DNA from: Xanthobacteraceae bacterium
GTDB taxonomy: Bacteria > Pseudomonadota > Alphaproteobacteria > Rhizobiales > Xanthobacteraceae
Length of the DNA stretch: 16,519 nt
Assembly: GCA_030037185.1 (NCBI GenBank)
Contig: JASHRR010001114.1
Span: 1-16,519, forward strand
Direction of reading: 5' to 3'
Shown here: positions 8,076 through 15,034 of the stretch, in pieces
Position numbering within the stretch: position 1 is the stretch's first letter
Layout of the letters: each line of letters starts with the position of its first letter
The notes under the pieces: model-generated
Database searches by the model: none
What the model was told of the DNA's origin: nothing
The model's input: the letters and a program-made list of their open reading frames with translations, nothing else
Made by a program: the position numbers and the translations under genes

Positions 8076-8981
8076 ATGATGCCCGGATTGAGTTCGAAGG
8101 ATGAATCACTGGCGCGCCGTGGCAGCGGGCGAGCGGCCGGAAATTTCGCCATCTGCCTGACGGCCGTGATGCTTGCCGCGGGTGCGGCGCGCGCCGAGTC
8201 GGCAAATGCCATACCGAATTTTGCCTCGGCCAATTTCGGCTGGCAGTCCAATCTCGAGGATTGGGAGGATCCGCCCCCCGGAGCCGGCCACGGTCCGATC
8301 AAGAATGACCCCGCCTATCCTTTCCTCAACAACACCGAGGGAAGTCGGGCCGGCACGGGCGCCACCAAGCGTATCACCAATACCAAAGACCCGGTGCTCA
8401 AGCCGTGGGCGGCAGCGCAGATTCAGACGACCAATGACGAGATCCTGCAGGGCGTGCGCGACATTCCCTTTACGGCGCAAGCGCGATGCTATCCGGGCGG
8501 CGTTCCTGGCCAGCTTTTGTGGCCGTTCGAGCCCGTCTATTTCATCCAGACCCCCAACGAGGTGTGGATGATCTGGCAGCGCGACCACCTGGTGCGCCGC
8601 ATCTACCTGACCGACAAGCATTCGCAACAGGTGACGCCGTCCTGGTTCGGCGAATCGATCGGCCATTATGAAAACGGCAACACGCTGGTGGTCGATACCA
8701 TCGGGCTCTCCACCGCGATCAGCTACATCGACAATTTCCGCACGCCGCACAGCGAGAAGCTGCATGTGGTGGAGCGCTTCACCATCGAGCCCGGCGGCAA
8801 AGGCATGTCGGCGCTGGTGCGGGTCGAGGACCCCGACACCTTCAACGCGCCGCTCACCATGACGAGGCGATGGTTCAAGCTCAACGGCCCGATGCTGGAG
8901 ACCGTCTGTCCAGAGAACAACGGCGATTTCTTCAACCAGAACCTGTTTCCTGAGCCTGAGGCAAAAACGCCCGACTTCTGA
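8076..8981 (+). CDS. Secreted protein of unknown function, first gene of the NMT1-type importer operon
   Basis: A consensus AAGGAGG at 8065-8071 precedes two adjacent ATGs (8076 and 8079). Spacing favours the second, giving 300 residues; 8076 is listed as the outer limit. The N-terminus is a signal peptide with Arg-rich start, a hydrophobic stretch near 22-36 and cleavage at ARA-E about residue 39. The mature protein contains VWMIWQRDHLVRRIYLTDKH (about 162-181) and SWFGESIGHYENGNTLVVDTIG (about 188-209). After these come PHSEKLHVVERFTI (about 223-236) and a DPDTFNAPLT segment. I recognise this as a widespread family of uncharacterised exported proteins in soil bacteria, without an assigned biochemical role that I can name. 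Two cysteines (137 and 277) could pair. The gene lies 27 bases before an ABC binding-protein gene on the same strand, so it is probably co-transcribed with an importer. Confidence 0.88.
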   Translation: MMPGLSSKDESLARRGSGRAAGNFAICLTAVMLAAGAARAESANAIPNFASANFGWQSNLEDWEDPPPGAGHGPIKNDPAYPFLNNTEGSRAGTGATKRITNTKDPVLKPWAAAQIQTTNDEILQGVRDIPFTAQARCYPGGVPGQLLWPFEPVYFIQTPNEVWMIWQRDHLVRRIYLTDKHSQQVTPSWFGESIGHYENGNTLVVDTIGLSTAISYIDNFRTPHSEKLHVVERFTIEPGGKGMSALVRVEDPDTFNAPLTMTRRWFKLNGPMLETVCPENNGDFFNQNLFPEPEAKTPDF

Positions 8982-9008
8982 GTTCTTATCACGCCTGGAG
9001 GACCTCAC

Positions 9009-10016
9009 ATGCTCAATCGCCGCCGCGCGCTGCAATGCGGCGTCGCCGCGCTGGGCTCGCTCTCTGCGCTAACCGGCCGCGCGGGAGCGCAGCGCAAGCC
9101 GCCGACCAAGATCCGCTACAACGAGGTGGTGCGCTCGATTCTCTATGCACCGGCATATGTGGCGATGACGAAGGGCTTGTTCGAGGAGCTCGGCCTCGAT
9201 GTGACGATGGCGACCGCACAGGGCGGCGACAAGTCGATGGCGGCGCTGATCGGCGGCGGCGCCGATATCGCCCTGATCGGGCCGGAAACGGCGATCTATG
9301 TGCTGACCAGCGACTCGCCCGTAAAGGCGCGGATCTTCTGTGGGCTCACCTCGACGGACGGCTTCATGCTGGTCGGCCGCACCAAGGTCGACCGGTTCGA
9401 GTGGGGCATGCTCAAGGGTAAGGATATCCTCGGCTTCCGTCCCGGCTCGACGCCGCTGCTCTTCTTCGAAGCCGCGATGCGTCAGAACGGCATCGATCCG
9501 CTCAAGGATGTGAGACTCGCCAACAATGTCGGCATACCGGCGCGGGTCGGCTCGTGGTTGGCGGGCCAGAACCAGTTCGCGATTTTTAACGAGCCGGACG
9601 CATCCCAGCTCGAGCTCGACCGCAAGGCCTATTTCCTTGCTTCGATCGGCGAGACCGTCGGCTTTGCCGACTACACCGCGTTCATGGCGACCGACAAGTA
9701 CATCCGCGAGCACCCCGACGTCATCCAGGCCTTTACCAACGCCATTCTCAAGGCGCAGAAATGGACGGCGGCCGCGCCGGCCGCCGAAATCGCCCAACTG
9801 TTGCAGCCCTATTTCCCTGGCTTCGCAATGCCGGCGCTCACCGCGGCTGCCGAGCGCTATCGCCGGCTCAAGATCTGGAAGACGACCCCGGTGATCGAAC
9901 CGCCCGCCATCGCCAGGTTCCAGGACATCCTGGTGCAGGGCAACGTGCTCGAGCCGGCCAAGCGCGTGAACTTTGCTGATCTCGTCATCACCGAGTTCGC
10001 CAGCAAGGCGAAGTGA
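9009..10016 (+). CDS. ABC transporter substrate-binding protein, NMT1/THI5-like (SsuA/TauA/ThiY type)
   Basis: This 335-residue periplasmic receptor belongs to the NMT1-like family that binds sulfonates, nitrate, pyrimidine precursors and other small molecules. GGAGG lies eight bases before the ATG at 9009. The N-terminus has a twin-arginine-like run (NRRRALQ) and a signal peptide cleaved near AGA-Q at 27. Typical family segments are APAYVAMTKGLFEELGLDV (about 47-65), AALIGGGADIALIGPE near 79-94, GFRPGSTPLLFFEAAMRQNGI, and a late helix with YIREHPDVIQAFTNAILKAQ. It follows a secreted protein of unknown function by 27 bases. Its stop overlaps the start of the ATPase gene (TGATG), so the three transporter genes form one translationally coupled unit. 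The ligand cannot be read from sequence; ring-containing or amide compounds are a guess from the nearby hydrolases. Confidence 0.92.
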   Translation: MLNRRRALQCGVAALGSLSALTGRAGAQRKPPTKIRYNEVVRSILYAPAYVAMTKGLFEELGLDVTMATAQGGDKSMAALIGGGADIALIGPETAIYVLTSDSPVKARIFCGLTSTDGFMLVGRTKVDRFEWGMLKGKDILGFRPGSTPLLFFEAAMRQNGIDPLKDVRLANNVGIPARVGSWLAGQNQFAIFNEPDASQLELDRKAYFLASIGETVGFADYTAFMATDKYIREHPDVIQAFTNAILKAQKWTAAAPAAEIAQLLQPYFPGFAMPALTAAAERYRRLKIWKTTPVIEPPAIARFQDILVQGNVLEPAKRVNFADLVITEFASKAK

Positions 10017-10813
10017 TGCAGGCTCCGGCGCCCCTGCCCAAAGTCGAGCTTCGTCATGTCGACCTGCGTTATTTCGGGGTCAGCGGCGAAACCGAGGCGC
10101 TGAGGGACATCTCGCTCGCAGTCTCGGCGAATGAATTCGTCGCCATCATCGGCCAGAGCGGCTGCGGCAAGAGCACGCTTCTGTCGCTGATCTCTGGCAT
10201 ACTGGCGCCGACAAGCGGCGTTGTCCTGATCGACGGCCAGCCGGTCACCCGGCCGACCCGCAAAGTCGGCTACATGCTGCAGCAGGATTACCTGTTCGAG
10301 TGGCGGACCATCCTCGACAATGCCGTGCTGGGAGCCGAAATCCAGGGCGCCGACCTGCGCCGCGCCAAACAGCGGGCGTGCCAGCTGCTGACCCGCTACG
10401 GCCTCGGCCAGTTCCTGCACCACCTTCCGCGCGAACTTTCCGGCGGCATGCGCCAGCGCGTTGCGCTCGCGCGCACGCTGACGACCGACCCGGACGTGGT
10501 GCTCTTGGACGAGCCGTTTTCGGCGCTCGATTCCCAGACGCGCCTCGCACTCGCCGACGAGGTCGCCGAGATCCTGCGTCGGGAGCGCAAGACCGCGATC
10601 CTCGTCACCCACGACATCGGCGAGGCGATCAGCATGGCCGAGCGCGTCATCGTGCTGTCGCGGCGTCCCGGCCAGGTCAAATCGAACCATACCGTGCGCT
10701 TTGCCTCAGCGGGGCAAGTGCGCCCCGCGCCGCTTGCGGCACGCAGCACGCCCGAGTTCAACGCCTATTTCAAAACCCTGTGGCAGGAGCTCGAGGTCCA
10801 TGTCGAAGGTTGA
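10016..10813 (+). CDS. ABC transporter ATP-binding protein, SsuB/TauB type
   Basis: This 265-residue cytoplasmic ATPase energises the NMT1-type importer. Walker A is GQSGCGKST at 46-54, the Q-loop Gln is at 90 (MLQQDYLFEW, the DxLFEWRT context typical of the nitrate/sulfonate/taurine class), the signature LSGGMRQ is at 141-147, Walker B is VVLLDEP at 161-167 and the H-loop His is at 199 (THDIGEAISMAERVIVLS). The ATG at 10016 shares its A with the TGA of the binding-protein gene; a GTG one codon earlier is less likely. Its 3' end overlaps the permease gene by 14 bases. All catalytic motifs are intact. Confidence 0.94.
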   Translation: MQAPAPLPKVELRHVDLRYFGVSGETEALRDISLAVSANEFVAIIGQSGCGKSTLLSLISGILAPTSGVVLIDGQPVTRPTRKVGYMLQQDYLFEWRTILDNAVLGAEIQGADLRRAKQRACQLLTRYGLGQFLHHLPRELSGGMRQRVALARTLTTDPDVVLLDEPFSALDSQTRLALADEVAEILRRERKTAILVTHDIGEAISMAERVIVLSRRPGQVKSNHTVRFASAGQVRPAPLAARSTPEFNAYFKTLWQELEVHVEG

Positions 10814-11639
10814 TGCGATCGCTACCAGCCAGGTTTGCGGGCCGTCGCCGCAGTACCGCCAGTGGCTGCGGCGCCAGCGGCGTAGCCGCCTTGCCGTGCG
10901 GGTGGCGCAGCTCGCCTTCCTGGCGGCGTTCCTGGCGTTGTGGGAAATCCTGCCCAAGGCGCAGATCGTCAATCCGCTGTTCACCAGCTACCCGTCGGCG
11001 CTATGGCCGACCTTTCTCGACCTGCTAAAGGATACGCCGCAGCAGCCGGGCATCCTCAGCCACTGCCAGGCCACCGTCGTGGCGACCGTCATCGGGTTGA
11101 TGGCGGCCATGATGCTCGGCACGCTGCTGGCGGCGGCGCTGTGGTGGTGGAACGATCTCTACAAAGTACTCGACCCCTACCTGGTGGTCGCCAATGCCAT
11201 GCCGAAGACGGCATTCGTGCCGATCTTCTACATTTGGCTCGGTCCCACACTGTCGATCTATGCGATGTCGCTTGCGATCTCGCTGTTTGTCACGATCCTT
11301 ATGATCTACAGCGGCTTCACCGGCATCGACCCCAACAAGATCAAGCTTGCACGGACGTTCGGGGCGACCAAGCGACAGATCCTCACCAAGGTGGTGCTGC
11401 CCGGCAGCGTCCCAACCCTGATCGCGGCGCTCAAGGTCAACGCCGGCCTGTCGCTGGTCGGGGTCGTCGTCGGCGAGTTCCAGTCCGCGAATCTCGGGCT
11501 CGGCTATCTCATCCAGTACGGCAGCCAGACCTTCAAGCTCAACATCGTGATGACCGCGATCACCATCCTGGCGATCGTATCATCCCTTCTGTATCTCGCG
11601 ATTTCCGCGATCGAGGCGGCCGTCATTCGCACGAGGTGA
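10800..11639 (+). CDS. ABC transporter permease, SsuC/TauC type
   Basis: The 279-residue inner-membrane protein is the sole permease of the second importer and would act as a homodimer. The ATG at 10800 lies within the end of the ATPase gene, with GAGG just before it. The frame is open back to 10701, but that part is the ATPase coding sequence in another frame. Family features are the first helix after a basic N-terminus (about 32-50), a WEILPKAQIVNPLFTSYPS segment, helices near 88-112, 140-165, 170-185, 205-225 and 250-272. The EAA loop at about 182-203 reads KIKLARTFGATKRQILTKVVLP. The product ends 24 bases from the stop of the convergent cysteine hydrolase gene, and no clear intrinsic terminator is visible between them. 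Confidence 0.93.
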   Translation: MSKVDAIATSQVCGPSPQYRQWLRRQRRSRLAVRVAQLAFLAAFLALWEILPKAQIVNPLFTSYPSALWPTFLDLLKDTPQQPGILSHCQATVVATVIGLMAAMMLGTLLAAALWWWNDLYKVLDPYLVVANAMPKTAFVPIFYIWLGPTLSIYAMSLAISLFVTILMIYSGFTGIDPNKIKLARTFGATKRQILTKVVLPGSVPTLIAALKVNAGLSLVGVVVGEFQSANLGLGYLIQYGSQTFKLNIVMTAITILAIVSSLLYLAISAIEAAVIRTR

Positions 11640-11663
11640 AAGACAACTCGCCGGCGGCTCCCC

Positions 11664-12362
11664 TTACGCGCTCTTGCGGCTCGCGACCGCAAGCAGCCGG
11701 CCGATCGCCTCGTCCACCGTCATCACATCGCCGAAGAACATAAGAAAGTTGTCAAGCGTCGCCGCGTGCTCCTCGTCGGTCAGGGTCGCGTTGGCATCCG
11801 ACAGCATGATCACGCGGTAGTCGAGCATCATTGCATCACGCGCGGTGGATTCGCAGCACACATTGGTAGCGGTACCTGCAATCAACAAGGTGTCGATGCC
11901 GCGGCTCCTCAGCTGCAGATCGATGTCCGAAGACCCGGCTATGAACGCCGAGTACTTGATCTTCTTCACCCGCAGGTCGCCCGGCAGCGCCTCAAGCGCC
12001 GGGTAAAGCTTGAATCCCTCGGCCCGCTCGTCGAGGCTGGCGAGGCGGGCGGCGGCGCGCTCGGGGGTCAGCAGGTATTTGTGGTGGTTGCCCCACTGCT
12101 CGAGCGCGCCGGTCGCAGTGGTCTGAATCCACAGCACGTGCGCGCCGGCCGCGCGCATCGCCCGGGCGAGGCGATTGATGGCCGGCACGATCTCGCGCGA
12201 GAGCGGAATCTCGGCCGGGAAGCCTTCCGCGACGAAGTGGTTCTGCATATCGACGACCACGAGCGCGGTGCGCGCGGAATCGATGGTATCGTGGCTGGCG
12301 AGCTTGCCTCGGCGGCGCACAAGCCGCTCCTTGACGGTGTCGGAAACCACATAGCGGTGCAT
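11664..12362 (-). CDS. Isochorismatase-family cysteine hydrolase
   Basis: This 232-residue cytoplasmic enzyme has the isochorismatase/nicotinamidase fold, whose members hydrolyse amides (nicotinamide, N-carbamoyl compounds, ureidoacrylate) or vinyl ethers. The catalytic triad is recognisable: Asp38 in VVVDMQNHF, a lysine in KKIKYSAF (Lys134 by spacing to the SAF motif, Lys136 possible), and nucleophile Cys169 in GTATNVCCESTARDA. The family cis-peptide region is GTA before TNVC. A second cysteine (170) directly follows the nucleophile. The ATG at 12362 has GGAGG nine bases upstream. The gene is monocistronic and convergent to the NMT1-type importer, which hints that it processes an imported amide or carbamoyl compound. 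The general RutB/cysteine-hydrolase look does not settle the substrate. Confidence 0.92.
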   Translation of the reverse strand: MHRYVVSDTVKERLVRRRGKLASHDTIDSARTALVVVDMQNHFVAEGFPAEIPLSREIVPAINRLARAMRAAGAHVLWIQTTATGALEQWGNHHKYLLTPERAAARLASLDERAEGFKLYPALEALPGDLRVKKIKYSAFIAGSSDIDLQLRSRGIDTLLIAGTATNVCCESTARDAMMLDYRVIMLSDANATLTDEEHAATLDNFLMFFGDVMTVDEAIGRLLAVASRKSA

Positions 12363-12973
12363 GGTCGGGGCCCTCCGGGATCAGTTGCGCCGGCCATACC
12401 ACTGTAGCTCTGAGCGAGCGCAGCGCAACGCGGGCCTCGCCAGGGCGCACCTGACGGAGTCGCTGGCGCTCCACGTTTCGAGCTTGGAGAGTTGGCGCGC
12501 CTCGCAAGGGGGTTGCGCTTCGGCGGCCGGCCGGTGCGGTGCCGGCGAGTTGGCGCCGATCGCGCTCCCTGAAGCTCCGCTGGCGCTCGAACGCTACGAC
12601 GGCCTGTCGCGATCTCGCGGCGAGGTTTGCGACCCCCGCTGCCGATTTCCTCGGGCCGCCGTCGATGCAATATCGCAAATACGCGGCTGCGGCGCCCCCA
12701 AATTCCGATCGAGCCGGGCCGACCAAAACGATTAAATCGTGGGCAGTTGCCTTCGGTCAAGAGCGCGCCACCCGACCGCGGTCGGAGCCTTTGTGTGGAA
12801 ATGGACTAGATCCGGATCTCAATCAGCCTCGTACGGCCCAGCTCAAGGTCGCCGCTGGGCTGAAAATGATCCCCGACGCCAAGGAAAAAATCGATCCCAG
12901 GTCTACCCCGGAGCAACTGGTCATGTGCCGTTGATCCGCTCGCAAAAAACCGGTCCTTAAGGATCGCCCCGCA
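12363..12973. other. Gene-free region upstream of the cysteine hydrolase
   Basis: These 611 bases lie between two minus-strand genes. Open frames of up to 131 codons cross it, but they share no recognisable motif and look like GC-rich chance frames. I see an odd-length palindrome ACGATT-A-AATCGT at 12728-12740, a perfect 12-base palindrome AGATCCGGATCT at 12808-12819, and a terminator-like structure for the lipoprotein gene at 12944-12967. The promoter of the cysteine hydrolase gene should lie in the left half, but no clear elements are visible. Confidence 0.45.
12944..12967 (-). terminator. Weak intrinsic terminator-like structure after the small lipoprotein gene
   Basis: On the minus strand, just after the TAA of the lipoprotein gene, CGATCC-TTAA-GGACCG can form a six-position stem with one mismatch and a TTAA loop, followed by a G and a run of six T. 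Position and T-run fit a terminator; the stem is short, so strength is doubtful. Confidence 0.35.
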
Positions 12974-13366
12974 TTATTGCAGCTCTCGGAATGGCTGGAA
13001 GGGGGCGTTGCCGCACAACTCAGCATTCGAATCCACAACCTGGGTAATGCGTCCGGCGTAAAAGTAGGCTGCCATGTCCTTGTCTTTGTAGGCGCCGCTA
13101 CTATCAGCGGCCTTAAAGCGCAAGCAAGCGACATATCGCGGCGTCGGCAGGGATGTCTTCAACACCGGCTCGGCGATATAAGCATCGCGTATTTTTTGCG
13201 GATCGAGCTGGGCACGCACCCGATCTGCGATTTGCGTCTTAAAGTCGGTCGGATAGATATTTTCCTCGATCTTCTTGGGTTTCTCTTGTGCGCAGGCGCA
13301 AACCGCAAGCACCAGGAGTACTGCCGTCCCGCGTCTCACTGCGGCTTCAACGGTATTGGTGGTCAC
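12974..13366 (-). CDS. Small exported, probable lipoprotein, function unknown
   Basis: The 130-residue product starts at a GTG (13366) with GGAGA and AAGG elements upstream. It has a basic N-terminus (VRRG), a hydrophobic core (TAVLLVLAVCAC) and a lipobox-like end in which Cys25 (VCAC) or Cys23 (LAVC) could be lipidated. The mature part is hydrophilic: EENIYPTDFKTQIADRV near 34-50, a stretch matching small proteins common in Bradyrhizobium-type genomes, then YVACLRFKAADSSG and a C-terminal part ending NAELCGNAPFQPFREL. Two mature cysteines (in ACLRF and ELCGN) could form a disulfide. I know no function for this family. It points left, away from the collagen-like gene on the same strand, with 163 bases between them. 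Confidence 0.8.
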   Translation of the reverse strand: MTTNTVEAAVRRGTAVLLVLAVCACAQEKPKKIEENIYPTDFKTQIADRVRAQLDPQKIRDAYIAEPVLKTSLPTPRYVACLRFKAADSSGAYKDKDMAAYFYAGRITQVVDSNAELCGNAPFQPFRELQ

Positions 13367-13529
13367 GCCTTAATCTCCGAGGCCCCGGCTGCCTCTGCTT
13401 TTGTTGACCGAACCGGCACTCGCTGCCCAAGCTTCCTGGGGCGCTGCGTCATTGCGGTTTGAGTCCTCGATCCTTGACCGGCCCTCCATATGAGCCACGC
13501 GCGTCGCTCGGCACTTGGGTCGCTGCGTG

Positions 13530-13919
13530 TTATCTGGCGCACATAGCGACGAGTGGACTATCGGAGGCGTTTGGGCTCACGCCGCAGGATGCGGCTTTTT
13601 CGCCAAGAAACATGGCAGGTTTCCTGCCGGCTCCACAATACGCAGCCACCAGCACTTCGCCAACCTCGCAACTGACCTGACAGGACTCCTGCAGACAGTT
13701 CACGCGTGTGATCCGGATCTGGGAGGCCGGACCTGGCGGTCCGAGGGGACCCGGTGGACCAGGTGGCCCCTGCGGGCCGGATGGGCCTTGCGGACCAGGT
13801 TCGCCCTTCTCGCCGGCAGCCCCCTGCGGCCCAATTTCTCCTCTCGGGCCCTGAGACTGACCACAGCTCGCCAACGAGAGCGATACGGCCATAACGAACA
13901 AAAGCTGGGATGAACGCAT
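13530..13919 (-). CDS. Collagen-like (Gly-X-Y) small lipoprotein
   Basis: The 129-residue product begins at ATG 13919 with a lipoprotein signal peptide: hydrophobic [11 protein letters not shown] and lipobox LASC with Cys19. Directly after comes an uninterrupted run of 14 Gly-X-Y triplets at residues 24-65 ([10 protein letters not shown] through GPPGPA; bases 13725-13850), with Pro dominant in its second half. The rest is a globular-looking tail with six cysteines, including [11 protein letters not shown] and a terminal MCAR. Such a layout suggests an outer-membrane- or periplasm-anchored trimer held by a short collagen triple helix and a disulfide-rich head. The trimer is inference from collagen biology; the repeats and cysteines are directly visible. 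The frame is open back to 13985, but the signal peptide fixes the start at 13919, with GAGA as a weak ribosome site. It is divergent from the DUF6152-like gene. Confidence 0.87.
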   Translation of the reverse strand: MRSSQLLFVMAVSLSLASCGQSQGPRGEIGPQGAAGEKGEPGPQGPSGPQGPPGPPGPLGPPGPASQIRITRVNCLQESCQVSCEVGEVLVAAYCGAGRKPAMFLGEKAASCGVSPNASDSPLVAMCAR

Positions 13920-14146
13920 TGCATATCTCGGAAGGTCTCCCCTTTGCTTAGCGGGCCAGACATTACGAGTCCATGAAGGACGCATTACGGATTGGCACTA
14001 CAGACGCACGGACGCTTCTAAAGCTACACACGCCGTGCGACGATGGCCAATCGGTAATGCGCCGTCCATCCATCCGCAATGTTCCTCTGCGTATCAATGG
14101 TCGGTCAATCTCTTGTTAGCCCACAGAATCAGCGCGGGAGACACGA
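13920..14146. promoter_or_regulatory. Divergent promoter region with repeated CATTACG sites
   Basis: The region between the collagen-like and DUF6152-like genes contains CATTACG at 13961-13967 and 13983-13989, spaced 22 bases start to start. An inverted near copy, CGGTAATGCG, lies at 14052-14061 and matches the second site in nine of ten positions. A 7-bp inverted repeat (CGCACGG at 14005-14011 and CCGTGCG at 14033-14039) lies between them. This could be an operator array; no clear -10/-35 pair stands out. Confidence 0.35.
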
Positions 14147-14557
14147 ATGACTTTCCGAGCCTTTGGTCTTGCCGGTGTCGCGATTGCCATCTCCATTATT
14201 CCTGCGTTCGCGCACCACTCTTTTGCTATGTTCGATGGCGAAAAAACGAAAGTGCTGGAGGGAACCGTCAAGGAATTCCAGTGGACCAATCCGCACAGCT
14301 GGATCATGTTAACGGTCGATAACGCCCAGGGTCGGCCGGAGCAGTGGGCGATCGAAATGGGCGGACCAGGCCGGTTGACTCAGCAGGGTTGGGTTCCCAC
14401 GACCCTTACGCCCGGTATGAAAGTCAAGGCCATCATCCATCCGCTGCGCGACGGCAACAATGGCGGGCAGTTCATGGCGCTGACGCTTCCGAACGGAACG
14501 CAGTTGGGCAATCCGAATGCCGCGCTGAGCGCCAATGCCGGCGGCGCCAATCCGTGA
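14147..14557 (+). CDS. Secreted DUF6152-like protein
   Basis: The 136-residue product starts at ATG 14147 with GGGAG six bases upstream. The signal peptide (hydrophobic VAIAISIIPAFA) should be cut after AFA at residue 22, leaving a mature protein that begins His-His-Ser-Phe-Ala-Met-Phe-Asp. This HHSF.MFD start, the KVLEGTVKEFQWTNPHSWI segment near 37-55, and the WAIEMGGPGRLTQQGW and GMKVKAIIHPLRDGNNGG segments are hallmarks of the DUF6152 family as I recall it. These are small exported beta-rich proteins common in soil proteobacteria and of unknown function. The C-terminus (NANAGGANP-like tail) is low-complexity. It lies alone between a divergent collagen-like lipoprotein gene and a protease gene nearly 480 bases downstream. 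Confidence 0.87.
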   Translation: MTFRAFGLAGVAIAISIIPAFAHHSFAMFDGEKTKVLEGTVKEFQWTNPHSWIMLTVDNAQGRPEQWAIEMGGPGRLTQQGWVPTTLTPGMKVKAIIHPLRDGNNGGQFMALTLPNGTQLGNPNAALSANAGGANP

Positions 14558-14914
14558 GCCGACGCGAACCGTTCTGACTCTTTAGAATCGACATTCTGCG
14601 CCTTGATACGGCGGCAATGCGTGAGTGCTTTATTGCCCGTCCGGCCAAAGTGGGGCGTACGCGTTGGCGGCTTCTCGTGGTTGCGCCGGCTTCGCCCCGG
14701 CGTTCGCGGCCGACATGCGCCGGTCGTGCCCCAGGCAACATCATACCTAACGCGAGTCTGACAGCGTCCCAGAAACGCTGCCGGCCGCGTTATCAATTGC
14801 AAGTTCGTAGACGGGCGCATACAGGCGGATTAAGGTCTCGAACTTAAGGGGCCTCGGATATTAAGGATTGGACACAATTTCTCATTAGGGAGCCGCCGTG
14901 CCCGCGGCCGATGG

Positions 14915-14944
14915 TTGATTAACAGCATTTTCTAGGCCTATAAA
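14915..14944 (+). promoter_or_regulatory. Sigma-70-like promoter for the S41 protease gene
   Basis: TTGATT at 14915-14920 and TATAAA at 14939-14944 are separated by 18 bases. They match the housekeeping consensus at four and five of six positions respectively. They lie in the AT-rich part of the leader, about 90 bases before the start codon. No competing pair is as good. Confidence 0.45.
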
Positions 14945-14977
14945 AACTGACTTATTGGAGTTCGCACGGGAGGGCGA

Positions 14978-15001
14978 CCCGATCGACGCCTGTCAATCGG
15001 G
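14978..15001 (+). promoter_or_regulatory. 5' UTR hairpin before the S41 protease gene
   Basis: CCCGAT at 14978-14983 pairs with ATCGGG at 14996-15001. After one C-A mismatch, GAC pairs with GTC, closing a GCCT tetraloop. It would lie in the leader transcript between the predicted promoter and the start codon. No T-run follows, so a translational or stability role is more likely than termination. Confidence 0.4.
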
Positions 15002-15034
15002 GACTCTAGCGAAAACCAGAAGGTTCGCAGCAAG

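Larger units (their letters stand above)
14558..15034. other. Gene-free leader region of the protease gene
   Basis: These 477 bases have no credible coding frame. The first half contains only small GC-rich dyads such as GCCGG/CCGGC near 14686-14702. The second half is unusually AT-rich for the window and carries a sigma-70-like promoter (14915-14944) and a 5' UTR hairpin (14978-15001) before the protease start. Confidence 0.5.

Noticed and set aside
10701..10799. N-terminal extension of the second-importer permease
   Set aside because: It overlaps ATPase coding sequence in another frame and is Arg/Pro-rich without membrane character.
12539..12934. 131-codon frame in the gene-free block, and thought of an IS remnant near 12780-12935
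   Set aside because: No recognisable motif, no terminal inverted repeats, no transposase residues; not supportable.
13725..13850. Repetitive GC-rich sequence considered as a repeat array
   Set aside because: The periodicity is the codon-level Gly-X-Y repeat of the collagen-like gene, not a CRISPR or tandem DNA repeat.
13920..13985. N-terminal extension of the collagen-like protein
   Set aside because: The lipoprotein signal peptide begins at 13919; upstream residues are not signal-like.
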